Positions 9,687-19,807 of a stretch of DNA of 64,000 nucleotides are shown piece by piece. Position 1 is the first letter of the stretch, and each line of letters begins with the position of its first letter. The notes under the pieces are model-generated. The model did not search any database. It worked only from the letters and a program-made list of their open reading frames with translations, and was not told where the DNA came from. This stretch comes from Catonia carolina. Its lineage: Eukaryota; Arthropoda; Insecta; Hemiptera; Achilidae. The DNA is taken from contig JAQMRL010000003.1 in assembly GCA_035578175.1 (NCBI GenBank), forward strand, positions 98,067,969-98,131,968, in the 5' to 3' direction. The position numbers and the translations under genes are program-made.

Positions 9687-10064
9687 TAAAAGTACAAAGA
9701 ATTTGTGTTTTGGAGCAGAGAATCTGTTAAATTACTAAAAAATGTAAACTGATATAATTTTGTAATATTAAGTTCTAAAGAGGTTGCTTGTCAGAATATA
9801 TCTTGTGGATTGTATTTGGAAACTATTTAGCACAATTTTATTAACGCCACATTGTCTTGTAAAAATATTACTTTTCAAGACCAGAGGTTTCACAGTTATC
9901 AAAATTTCTTTGTAACTGAGACACAATATTATGTAAAATATAAGCATTAAATATTTTTTAGGTTTTCACAGAAAATTTTAATTTTGTATACTGGACACTA
10001 TGCCTATAACGGGCAAGTGTTGTGTTAATAATTGCTTTCAATCTGCTAGTTCCAGGGCCACAAA
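9687..10064. other. 3' flank of the Ig-domain gene
   Basis: AT-rich sequence, probably including the 3' UTR. Bases 10000-10020 (GCCTATAACGGGCAAG) look like a decayed SINE-D 5' end. Confidence 0.4.
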
Positions 10065-10372
10065 AAAAAATTTGTGTTTCTTATCACACGATATGACTAA
10101 AGCATTTGACGTAATAGAGATGTAAAAGACACTAGTCACAGTTATCTCGTCTGAGAGTAATAAATTTCATTATACATTTACACCCTGTGGTGAATAAAGT
10201 AAAGGTGTTATTTGTAGGGTGGAAAGTAAATTATTTTCAGAGGGCCTGGCATGCTGATAAGCATACTTTTACACTCAGTGAGGAAGGAAGTGGTAAACCA
10301 CCTCATTCCTTGATTTACTTAGTAAAGCCTCTATAGGTTCAAACCAGCCTTTCAGCCGATGACCTAAATGGC
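10065..10372 (+). repeat. SINE-D copy, diverged
   Basis: It aligns by eye to the SINE-D body: TTCTTATCACACG, AGTTATCTCGTCTGAGAGTA, CACCCTGTGGTGAATAAAGT, and the 3' TTCAAACCAGCCTTTCAGCC-GATGACCTAAA. It is older than the copies at 29.8 and 33.7 kb, judging by many small differences. No target duplication was identified. Confidence 0.7.
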
Positions 10373-10412
10373 AACATTCTGAACGCTATAAAAATTTTAT
10401 TTTTTATGCATC

Positions 10413-11405
10413 CTTCTTCTTCTTAAAGTTCCATCTCCTATCGGAGGTTGGATATCATAATGGCTATGGTCACTTTACTGGCTGCTGCTCTGAATAGTTG
10501 CAATGAACTACAGTTGAACCATTCTCTAAGATTCCTCAGCCAGGAGATGCGTCTTCTTCCTACGCCTCTTCTTCCTCGGATCCTTCCCTGCATAATAATT
10601 CTCAGCAACTCATATTTTCTCCTCTGGTTATGTGACCCAAATATTCTAGTTTTCTTGTTTTTATACTCTTCATAACTTCCAACTCCTTATTTAAACGTCG
10701 GAGCACCTCAACATTGGTAACCTTTTGGACCCACTGAATTTTCAATATTCTCCTGTAACACCACATTTCGAACGCTTCTATCTTCTTTATGTGTTGTTTC
10801 TTCAATGTCCAAGCTTCCATCCCATATAGTACGATAGAAAATACATAACATCTTAGAGCCCTCAATCTGAGAGGTAACTGAAGGTCTTTGTTTGTTAGCA
10901 TTGTCTTCAATTTTATGAATGCTTGCCTTGCAGTTTCAATTCGTACTTTAATTTCTTTACTTTGGTCATTCTTGCCATCAACCCAGGTTCCCAGATATTT
11001 GTATGTCTCTACTTTTTCTATTTGGGTTTGCTCTATTGTTAATGTTTCATTTCCATGTTCTGCTTTCGAGACAATCATAAATTTAGTCTTTTTCTCATTT
11101 ATTCTAAGTCCATATCCAATGCAATGATCATTAATTCTATTCACCAACTCTTGCAGCGACTCCAGGGTGTCTGCCATCACAACAGTGTCATCAGCGAATC
11201 TTATGTTATTTACTATCCTTCCACCCACAGAGATTCCATCACTCAGTTCTGTTATGGCTTCTTGAAATATGGCTTCACTATACATGTTGAACAGTAGTGG
11301 CGACAAAACACAACCCTGTCTTACTCCTCTCTTTACATCAATATTCTCGGACTTTTGTTCTTCGACCTTTATATTAGCCTTTTGATTCCAATAGAGACTC
11401 CAAAA
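10413..11405 (-). mobile_element. 5'-truncated non-LTR retrotransposon (LINE-1 of this window) with (GAA)n tail
   Basis: The minus-strand sequence begins inside the reverse transcriptase (FWSLYWNQKANIKVEEQ), runs through RGVRQGCVLSPLLFN and the catalytic FADD to the protein C-terminus ISNLR, and ends with a short 3' UTR and GAAGAAGAAG at 10413-10424. Truncation at the 5' side and a simple-repeat tail are normal for LINE insertions. The clade was not assigned; the C-terminal EAFE-W-YRR-L / VLRRL pattern is that of the endonuclease-RT elements common in arthropods. The family matters here because its 3' end reappears in the satellite at 52.5-64 kb. Confidence 0.8.
10438..11405 (-). pseudogene. 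LINE reverse transcriptase, C-terminal third, frame-shifted
   Basis: In order: RT motif GVRQGCVLSPLLFN, then NNIRFADDTVV containing the two catalytic aspartates of the active site (FADD form), then the thumb region (RLRALRCYVFSIVLYGMEAW) and the post-RT segment EAFEMWCYRRILKIQW and VTNVEVLRRL. After HITRG a one-base shift moves the frame; reading on gives ELLRIIMQGRIRG, RRRISWLRNLREW and finally IAIMISNLR, stop at 10438-10440. The endonuclease and N-terminal RT are absent, so the copy was dead on arrival. The catalytic residues in the surviving part look intact, suggesting moderate age. Confidence 0.8.
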
Positions 11406-11502
11406 GGGAGTATATATTTAGAACATGTCAAAATACAGTGATTAAAGTCACTGTATTATTATTACAGTAACAGTATTAATACAGTGTTAAATCCACTACT
11501 TA

Positions 11503-11817
11503 ACCCACCGGGTTGGTCTAGAGGTAAAGTCATCGCCAAAATCAGCTGTTTAACAGCTGATTTTCGGAGATGAAGGTTCCTGGTTCAAATCCAAGTAAAG
11601 GTAGTTCTTTTTATACGGATTTGAATACTAGACAGTGGTTACCAGTGTACTTTGATGGTTGGGGTTTAATTAACTATACTCTCTCAGGAATGGTCGGCCT
11701 TGGCCTGTACAAGACTACACCTCATTTACACATCATCCTCATCTCATTGGGTCATGGGGTTGCTTATTGTTCTAAATTGAACAGATTGCAACGTACACAA
11801 ATTAGGAATAAAAAAAA
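11503..11817 (+). repeat. Full-length SINE-B, tRNA-derived, with target duplication
   Basis: The head is tRNA-like (A-box GGTTGGTCTAGAGGTAAAGT, B box GGTTCAAATCC), but between the boxes sits a perfect 27-bp palindrome at 11538-11564. A roughly 200-bp body (ACTTTGATGGTTGGGG, CTCTCAGGAATGGTCGGCCT, TCTCATTGGGTCATGGGG) ends TTGCAACGTACACA-ATTAGG-A9. ATCCACTACTTA (11491-11502) and ATCCACAACTTA (11818-11829) flank it with one mismatch. Other copies: 302-425, 4088-4787, 14289-14615, 27105-27300, 43169-43480. Confidence 0.8.
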
Positions 11818-11921
11818 ATCCACAACTTACCAATCCATTTATTACCTTTTTATTACTACCACCATAATATATATATTATTTTTATTTATTTATTTATTGT
11901 TGTATCAACTACAATAGTCAT

Positions 11922-12067
11922 TAGTGACGACATTGGGTTGTAACTTACTGTGTATAATGAAGGATGAATGATTTTTTGTAACATATGAAAATATGCCGTG
12001 CCGGAGCGGGATTCGAACCCACGACCGTATGATGAGAGACAAGCACATTACCAACTACGCCAATGCG
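11922..12067 (-). repeat. SINE-A copy with 8-bp target duplication
   Basis: On the minus strand the tRNA-like head ATTGGCGTAGTTGGTAATGT and B box GGGTTCGAATCCC are clear, followed by the CGGCATATTTTCATATGTTA body. ATAGTCAT flanks at 11914-11921 and 12068-12075. The tail resembles that of the 5703-5889 copy more than the 28.5 or 47.2 kb copies, suggesting two subfamilies. Confidence 0.75.
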
Positions 12068-13146
12068 ATAGTCATGATATGTAACTACTACATATTTACT
12101 TACTGTAATAAGCAACGTCATCTAGTAATTTTTACTGTTTACCTCAGCATTTATTTAGAAATTTATTTTTATAACAAAAAGAACTAGTTTGTAAGAAACT
12201 TTTATACAGCAAAAGTTTAATCCGTCAATGTATGTTTGTTTAATAATACAAAAACACATTACCATAAATTTTTAAAGCTTTTGGTACTTCCAATATTTTG
12301 TAAAGAGGTGTAAATACTTGTATAATTTAAACTAGTAAACCAGTTGAAATTAAATTCGTATTTTAAAAAAAAGTTTACGATTTAATTTCAATATTTCAAA
12401 ATCCAAGAAAGCACCTATTTAGATTTTTAAGAGGAATATATTTTTCTTTAAAAAGGACATAATTATTTTGTATCTTTATACTTATTGTAAATATTTTTAG
12501 TGATGTAAAGGACTGATTATTATTGTTTCCCTAATGCACAAATTTAATCACTTGTTACTCGCCAAATACTAATTAAGTTTTTAGTGATATAAATATGTTA
12601 CTATTGTTTCTTGTTTTTGTTAATAATTTATTTTATAATAATGTACAAAAAATAAATTTTTCTTGTTGTTAACAATTTTTGTTTATTTCATGTCCCAAGA
12701 CACTAGATTTTTTTTTTTTTTACGTCTGACTTGTTTTGCAATTTCTGCTGATGCACACAGTGGAAAATTAGTGATAAAAATCTGGTGTGAAACACTCACA
12801 CAACTTTCTCTTGCCTATGCAAATAATATATAATAATCCTAACATTAGTAATAAAACATATATTATATAATATATATATATATATATAATATAAATGGTT
12901 GACTTTAACTGGTTTTGTACCCTGAGTTATTTACTAGTGAAATATACTGCATAAATAAATATAATAATATAGATTATAAAATAATTTATTTTTCTTTATT
13001 AGTGCATCCTATACAATTTGTTCATTTAGATACAATATGATTGAAATAAAAAAAAACGTACATAGATAGCAATGTATTCTTTTGTATACAATATTATTGA
13101 AATAAAACAGCATGTGTACATAGAAACGTGCTCATTTTGACATAAT
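12068..13146. other. AT-rich DNA with a repeat-E fragment
   Basis: About 12772-12870 matches the left end of repeat family E (TCTGGTGTGAAACACTCACA, then ACTTTCTCTTGCC), which is full length at 27386-28366. A (TA)n stretch lies at about 12860-12890. Nothing else was recognised. Confidence 0.5.
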
Positions 13147-13400
13147 ATGTACAAAATAAAACCTGAATTAAAAGGGACAAGATTTGGGTCTGTGAAAGCT
13201 GTAAAAGAGAAAGCGGCACGTGTCCGGAAGGAGCTGACAGAAGATGACTTCCAGCACTGTTTCCAACCATGGAAAATTTGCATGGAGCATTGTGGGGATA
13301 GAGAAGGAGTGTATATTGAAGGTGACAATAAGTGATTATGTATAAAATAAAATAAAAATTGTTTACAACGTCAGTCTTGTTATTTAATAGCCACACCTCG
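13147..13400 (+). pseudogene. Mariner transposase C-terminal fragment with its 3' terminus
   Basis: The frame reads ELKGTRFGSVKAVKEKAARV and ELTEDDFQHCFQPWK, then ICMEHCGDREGVYIEGDN and stop. This is the C-terminal end of a mariner-family transposase (the 'DFQ-CF-QWK-RM-RC-GEY-EGD' ending). After the stop the DNA reaches TTAATAGCCACACCTCG at 13400, followed by TA, which fits a mariner terminal repeat and its TA target. The catalytic DDD region and the 5' terminus are not present upstream, so this is a 3' relic. Confidence 0.7.
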
Positions 13401-13402
13401 TA

Positions 13403-14279
13403 AATAACTTTGTCCATCTTAGGGTAGAACATAAATCTTTACTGATTGACAAAACTATTAGTAAGTTATTTCTTTTAAACGAAGGTCCTTATATTATTTT
13501 GAATAAATTTGGACATACTACTTATGAACTTGGACGTATAGACACTAGGAAAGTAATTTGAAAATTTCATGTAAATAAATTTAAAAGATATAATAAACGT
13601 ATAAATGTTGAATAAATATATATTTACATATTTATGAATGTTAGAGACTTCCAATAAAAAATCATGGTTAGTCCATAAAATATTTATCTATTATGGAGGA
13701 ATTGTTTTTTGTGTATATTTTTTTTACATTATTAGAATTTTGTATTGAGATCTGCATGTTGCAGTAATTAAATATGCTGTATTAGTTAGTTTGTGTGTTT
13801 GTAATTTTTCTTTTGTGGTGAAATTGATATTTTACAAAGTAAATATTTTATCGATTTGCATTCATTGAGATGAGATAGTTTAATAATTTTTTTTCTTATG
13901 AGAATTATTGATATAAATGATCGTTAGTTATAATTGGTTATTATTCTGTTTCGTTATGATAATTTATTACTATTATTAGCAATGATCATTTATTTAATTA
14001 TTAAAACAATAATCATATTATTTATATAAAACAATAATAGTATAATTATTTTTTCTTTTAGACAAAATTTTAAATAAAATTTTTTTTTTATTAACATTTT
14101 TATATTATTTTGTCTTAGCAGGGAGGATTAATGTAGCATATCATAATGTGACATCTGGAATATTAAGTATAAAGGTGTAAACAAAAAATAAATTGTCAAA
14201 AATGATTAAATAAATAAATAAATAGTAAAATGAATACATGGTCAAATATTGAATTTTATTTTGTATATTATTTTTTTTT
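13403..14279. other. AT-rich spacer
   Basis: Very AT-rich DNA with T and A runs. No gene, RNA or bounded repeat was recognised. Confidence 0.4.
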
Positions 14280-14288
14280 AATTAATTT

Positions 14289-14615
14289 TTTTTTTAACCC
14301 CTAATGTGTGTACGTTGCAATCCGTTCAATACAGAACAATAAGCAACCCCATGACCCAATGAGATGAGGATGATAATGTATGACGCGTAAATGAGGTGTA
14401 GTCTTGTGCAGACTCAGGCCGACCATTCCTGAGAGAGTATGATTAATTGAACTCCTACCATCAAAGTACATCGGTAACAACTGTCTAGCATTCAAATCCT
14501 TATAAAAGTAACTATCCTTACTAGGACTTGAACCAGGAACCTTCGTCTTCAAAAATCAGCTGTTAAACAGCTGATTTCGGCGACGACTTTACCTCTAGAC
14601 TAACCCGGTGGGTTA
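14289..14615 (-). repeat. Full-length SINE-B with 9-bp target duplication
   Basis: It reads on the minus strand from AACCCACCGGGTTAGTCTAG through the inter-box palindrome (at about 14550-14575) to TGTACGTTGCAATCCG and the 3' end. AATTAATTT flanks at 14280-14288 and 14616-14624. It matches the 11503-11817 copy along its whole length. Confidence 0.8.
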
Positions 14616-14810
14616 AATTAATTTAAAACTAAATATGTTAAGATAAAGAAATAATCAGCTGGTAAAATAAAAAATAATATGTAAGGTAGAATGAAGAAAA
14701 AAAATGATGTGAATGTTGTAGTCATGAAACTTATAACTAGTTTTTTTTAGCTTTTATTTGTTATCGGGAACTGTACATTGTTGACAACTACCCGATCAAG
14801 TAGACACACC

Positions 14811-15050
14811 CCTAATGTGTGTACGTTGCAATCCGTTTATTCGATCGCTGCATTTTGCTGGTTTTTTTTTATATGTGGATTAGACAAGAGTTTGAAAAGG
14901 GACCCCCAGTAGAGTTTGTTCATAGATGGCTATCAACGGGTCACCATACAAAGCGCCCACCATACCGCTTGCCCAACCAGTATTTCTTAACAAATAATAG
15001 CGACTTTCTACCACCTGACTGACTGGGCTGGCTCGAAGGCCTTTATAACT
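14811..15050. repeat. SINE-B 3' scrap followed by dispersed repeat F
   Basis: Bases 14811-14838 repeat the SINE-B 3' end in minus orientation (CCCTAATGTGTGTACGTTGC). Bases 14885-15050 share, in opposite orientation, sequence with 18345-18440: the shared words are GGACCCC-AGT-GAGTTTGTTC and CTGACTGACTGGGCTGGC. The present copy has about 90 extra bases in the middle. The family is unclassified. Confidence 0.5.
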
Positions 15051-15429
15051 AGTTTAATAAAAAATTTTATTTGATGATCAGTTTTGTTATTTTGATAAAG
15101 TAATATACATTTCAATAGAAAATGAAAATATTAGAAGGCAAAAATAATAAAGATAACACAGGTAAGACTGTTTGAAATCAAATAACCATAAAGACATGAA
15201 AGCAGAATGCTACAACTTGTATGTACTAAACACTACATTAACACTTTCACAAATTGTTTCCTGAATTCTTTTAAAAAGTTTTATGATTTTTCTCAGAATC
15301 GTTGCTATTCTATTGGCGTTTGTTATTAATGTACACTCTACATTTATCTATTGTTTGTTTTATTTTCATATCATACATATTTAGTCTTGTTTCATTGCAG
15401 ATGAAGGTAGAATGAATATTTATTCATAG

Positions 15430-15625
15430 ATGATGATGGCTTCGATGTTGAAATGACCAGAGCGAAACAATTGGATAAAGCTAAGGCATTGAAAGATTCC
15501 GATGAAGAAGATGAAGATGAAAAAGAAGCAGAAAAGAAGATGGTGACAATACAGCCAGTAGAAGTGGTACTCCTTCAGTATCTGCATCAGGTGGAGGTAG
15601 TGATGATGATAAAGATGATGAGTAG
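15430..15625 (+). pseudogene. Acidic C-terminal exon or pseudogene fragment with a one-base frame shift
   Basis: The frame reads DDGFDVEMTRAKQLDKAKAL, then KDSDEEDEDEKEAEK. A one-base deletion near 15536 moves the reading to DGDNTASRSGTPSVSASGGG and SDDDKDDE with stop TAG at 15623. The composition (Lys/Asp/Glu, then Ser/Gly, then Asp) and base use look like real protein-coding sequence, unlike the surroundings. An acceptor-like TTCATTGCAG ends at 15400, but all frames from there meet stops. A weaker CATAG ends at 15429. It could be the last exon of a gene lying upstream (with a sequence error) or part of a retroposed copy. I do not recognise the protein. Confidence 0.45.
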
Positions 15626-17795
15626 ACAATGACAAATGGTAAACCGGTGCTATTTTTGAACCAGTTAAGATTAAACAGTAGTCAGTATTATTTATCAACC
15701 AGAATGATATATGAATAATTCATTTTGTATAAATAATGTGCATCATACAGAACACGTTATCCTGTATAATATAATGCTAAAAGAATTTTGTAGTTCAGTT
15801 CTCATCTGAAAATGTTTACAAAAACCAATCGTTGTTTTAAAAATATGAATGTTGTAGGAATTGAATTTCCTAAATGCACAAGTTTGTGAAATTTAGCTTA
15901 ACGTCTTGTCAGATTGATTTTACCCGGAGTGAGGATCCTAAAGATGTTTGCTTTAGAATAAATTTTTATTATTTTACAATATCTAATAAAAACCTCGGAA
16001 GATGTGGCTTGCTCCGTACTGATTTTGGCTCCCCCACTCTTGTGCATGTATACTATTTCTCTACTGTTCATTCAGCCATTCAGCAGTCAATCATCGCTGA
16101 CACTTCTCCAACTATCACAAAGAGGCAGTTAGATGGAGAACTCTTCTCCAGTCTTTAGTTGACGCATGCACTTAAGAAATGTTTTACTACATTGTTCTTT
16201 TGTAGAATACCTTTCTGAAAGATAAAATGTAATTAATCTTTATTAATGTTTTGACCGAACCTATGAAGTAATTGCAGTTCAAAATTTTAAATAGACAGTT
16301 CTGTTTGAATGTTTAGAAAATTATAACTTGAGATGAAATTTGTGAAATTCACATGTTTAATAGCATATAATGTCTGTTTTTGTAGCTCCATAGAAGGTTG
16401 TCTTTCATTAGAGAAGTTTCGCATGAAGTGACATTTAGTTTTATGTAGATTTGCATAATAGTACTTTTTGTAAATACTGTAGTGTGTTCTGGTTGAACAG
16501 TATCTGTACTAGAGCAATAGTTATTAATTTGTGTGATAAAATGTTGTAATGAGAAGTGTTATTACATTTTTATTTTTATTTATAATTTTTTGACTACGAT
16601 CTTAGAACAGAATTGGTAATTATTTAGAATAAAATTAATTATTTCATTAATACTGTTTTGTTATTTCTTTCATTAATCCCACTCACTCTAATAGTACTTC
16701 TAAATTTTTCTTTTTTATTGAATTGGTATGTTTAAAGTGTTGACTACTAGTTATAATATGATGACTGCGCTACCATACTCTGAGGGAAACTTTGACACCT
16801 TTTCAACAGTTACCTATTTGGTTTGTAAAAAGTCTTCCAATTTTTATGTTTTATATTTATCTTTATATCTAGCTCTAGCTTTATTCAAAGTGTATAAATG
16901 TGCAGGTAGTCTGTACCTTTAGAGAGAGGGGGAACTGAACACAACTATCTCGGGTCCCTGTATTATCAAAAGAAACCTTGAGCAAGAAAGAAGTGCACTA
17001 CTCCAAAGCAGCAGACTAAATCGGATGAGTATTTACAGAGTTATAGGTCAAAGAGTTTGGATAATCTGTTAAATGTCTTCAAAGATGGACACTTTTTTGT
17101 TCTAATCACTTTGAAAAATATAGATATCACTTTTAAAATTAAGTAGGTAAAAATTTCTAGTTGTCTCCCTTCAACCCAAAATTAAACAGGTATTAATTTG
17201 ACATATTTTTATATGGTACATTAAAATACTCTTTTAACAATTGATCTTCAAAATCAAGTTCCTATTATTTTTGACGCGAACATAGTAACTTTGTTATATT
17301 GTGCTCATAGTGCAGAAAACCAATTTAATTTAGTACCACAGGGCAACAAAACCATAATCATTATTATAAACAAATTTCAAATTAAATCGTAATTTAACTC
17401 ATTTTAATTCATGAAGCACTTTGATCGGGAAAAGAGTGATAGTGGTTTAATAGATATAAAAATTTTTATATTTTTTTTGGAAAATTGCATCCAGGAGAGT
17501 CCCAAATGAACTGTACAGGACAAATCAAGAACTTATATTCAACTTACTTATGTCCTATACAAAAACTGCTGCCATTAAGGAATAGCAAAGTAGTTTTTAA
17601 AGCTCACTCATTTTTTATATTGAATTGATTTTGCAACAATGTAATAAGATTTTTATTTTAAAAAAACAGTTTTTATTTTGTTGCTAAGTAATTCAAGTTT
17701 TGACATTCAATTGAATTGAATTTGTAATTCAAGTTGAGAAGTACAAGTATATTTATTGATATCTAACTCATATCTAACTGATATCTGATTGTATA
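15626..17795. other. AT-rich DNA without a recognised gene
   Basis: The first kilobase could be the 3' UTR of the acidic exon (polyadenylation-like AATAAA at about 16628), but that is inference. An open frame at 15874-16158 has no recognisable feature. No bounded repeats were identified. Confidence 0.35.
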
Positions 17796-17821
17796 TTGAC
17801 AAAGTCTCTGCTAATACAAAA

Positions 17822-17962
17822 ATGGGATTCTTGTTCAAACTATTTGTCGCCGGTGTTGTGGTCTACGCTGTACGCCGCATCACCCGCCGCAAGAAGGTGG
17901 TGGAAGATGTTGACCACTTCTTCCGCCACCCCTTGCATCGCATCCCACCATGGGAGTTGTAA
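17822..17962 (+). CDS. 46-residue single-pass membrane microprotein candidate
   Basis: ATG in context ACAAAAATGG opens a 46-codon frame ending TAA. The protein starts MGFLFKLFVAGVVVYAV, a hydrophobic helix long enough to cross a membrane, then a strongly basic RRITRRKK, an amphipathic VVEDVDHFF and the end HRIPPWEL. Codons prefer C or G in third position (CGC, GTC, GTG, AAG), in sharp contrast to the AT-rich surroundings, which argues for selection on the protein. A donor-like GAG|GTACGT lies 7 nt after the stop (17969/17970), so this may be one exon of a longer transcript with a 3' UTR intron. I do not recognise a family. By charge distribution it would sit N-terminus first with a basic cytosolic or matrix tail, which is inference. 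Confidence 0.5.
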   Translation: MGFLFKLFVAGVVVYAVRRITRRKKVVEDVDHFFRHPLHRIPPWEL

Positions 17963-18344
17963 GGAGGAGGTACGTTGAAAATATAATATAATTATTAATT
18001 TTATTTATTTAATAATAGAACTTTTTAATTATTTATTAATACTATTTTTAAGATATTTACTTTTCAGTTGTTAGCTATTACTAAGTAATTACTAATTATT
18101 ACTTGTTACTTGTTAAGGGGATCAGTGCGCCATATCCTTCTGCATATTAAACGTTTGTACGTTTTTCTAAGCAACCAGTAAGATATTGTTATTCTGTTTT
18201 TTTGTAAGAAAATTCAGAACTTTTTACACTTACTGGTCACATGCTTTTTGCAAAATACAGATTAAATTTTTTTTATAATTATTTTATAATTCCCAATATA
18301 ATTCTTCACAAAGAGAAGACTTTTTTCTCAAAACGATTTAAGAT

Positions 18345-18440
18345 AATACTGGCCTTCAGGCCAGCCCAGTCAGTCAGCTGGTATGGTAACCAACTGACAG
18401 CCATGTCTGAACAAACTCCACTGGGGTCCCTGTTTAAAAA
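18345..18440. repeat. Dispersed repeat F, short copy
   Basis: The segment CCAGCCCAGTCAGTCAG to GGGGTCCCTG is the reverse complement of parts of 14885-15050. Family class unknown. Confidence 0.5.
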
Positions 18441-18699
18441 TTCATCCCAAATCAAGTCAAAAAAAAATACAGCGAAAAGCAGCAATCAAATTGGGTGTTT
18501 GTCAATGAAGCACAGTTCCCAATAACAAATAAATAAAAAATAAAAAAAGATAATACTATAATTCTATGACAGATTGCAGAAATTGGTGTTAATATATACC
18601 CTAAAAATTTCAAAGTGAGATCTTTAGTAGAATCTGAAAAAAGGTACTTAACACTTAAAAAATATAATTTATGGAAAACTGAAAAAGAAATTCATCACT

Positions 18700-19150
18700 T
18701 ATCGCATTGGAACGATTATCTGGATCTTCCTCATCTTGGTACAAGTACTTTTTCTAAACTTCCTTTCACTAATTTGTAATTTTTTTTTAAATTTTTTTAT
18801 ACTACAATTCTTCCAAACATTTTTCACTTTTTCATATGCACTGTGAATCTAATTTCAGCATCACCTTACACAATATTTTGCTTGTATCTAGTCCTATAAC
18901 ACAGTTTTAAAAAATTTTAATGATTTTTTAATTCCCAATATAATTTTTCACAAAAAAATTGAATTGGAAGAACTATCTGGATATTCCTCATCTTGGTACA
19001 AGTCCTCCAACTTTTACCAAATTGTAATTTCCTTTCTAATTTTTCTTATAGTACAATTCTTCCAAACATTTTTTGATTTTTGATATGCACTGTGAATCTA
19101 ACTTCAGCATCACCTTACACAAATTTTTACGGGGATCTAGTCTAATTCCT
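18700..19150. repeat. Two-copy diverged tandem repeat, period about 255 bp
   Basis: The segment beginning TATCTGGATCTTCCTCATCT and running through TTCTTCCAAACATTTTT and ATGCACTGTGAATCTAA-TTC to CATCACCTTACAC occurs at about 18716 and again at about 18972. A partial third copy (TTCCCAATATAATTCTTCAC) lies at about 18290. Confidence 0.65.
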
Positions 19151-19797
19151 TCAACACTAAGTACTTCCCAATGCAGCCTTTAGTACGATAGTTCCCACGA
19201 AAATAAATACACAAAAATACTTCTACTTATCCAATTTTCAAGGTTTTGCCGCCATTTAGATTTCAAAGTACTTTAGTTAATAGGCTAAAAATCTGGAAAT
19301 CGATATTTTTTTATGTTTTTGAGCACTGCTCCCCTGAACAAATTTGCTAACGACAATTTAATTATCTGATTTAGTTTATTCATTCATTTCATATAATACT
19401 AGCTAAAAAAAAATGTACAAAATAAATTATAAAAAACCACAATAACACTTCATTTGTTGCATGGCTGGGAAACCCCGTCATGGCTGAATTTTATAATATT
19501 TTGTTCCAGTGAGTCATCAAAGGTTGTAACAGTGACATCACAGGTTAGCGGTACAGTCATGTAGTTATCATGCGCGTGCTTAGTTTGGTCATATATTTTT
19601 AGTTTAAAGTGTGGATTCCCTGACCACGCTTGTAACAGTGTTGTTACTTTGACTCAATTTGTATATATAAAAAAAAATGGTGGAGATTTGACACCTATGA
19701 AAGTTAATGAAGTGTTAATATTTTATTTTTTACTTCTTCTGTAACCACATGATAGAAGACAAAATAATTAGAACAAGGTTAAATTTTTTATACTTGT
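19151..19797. other. AT-rich spacer
   Basis: Nothing recognisable. It carries the left target duplication of the next LINE at its end. Confidence 0.4.
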
Positions 19798-19807
19798 ATA
19801 TGTGAAT

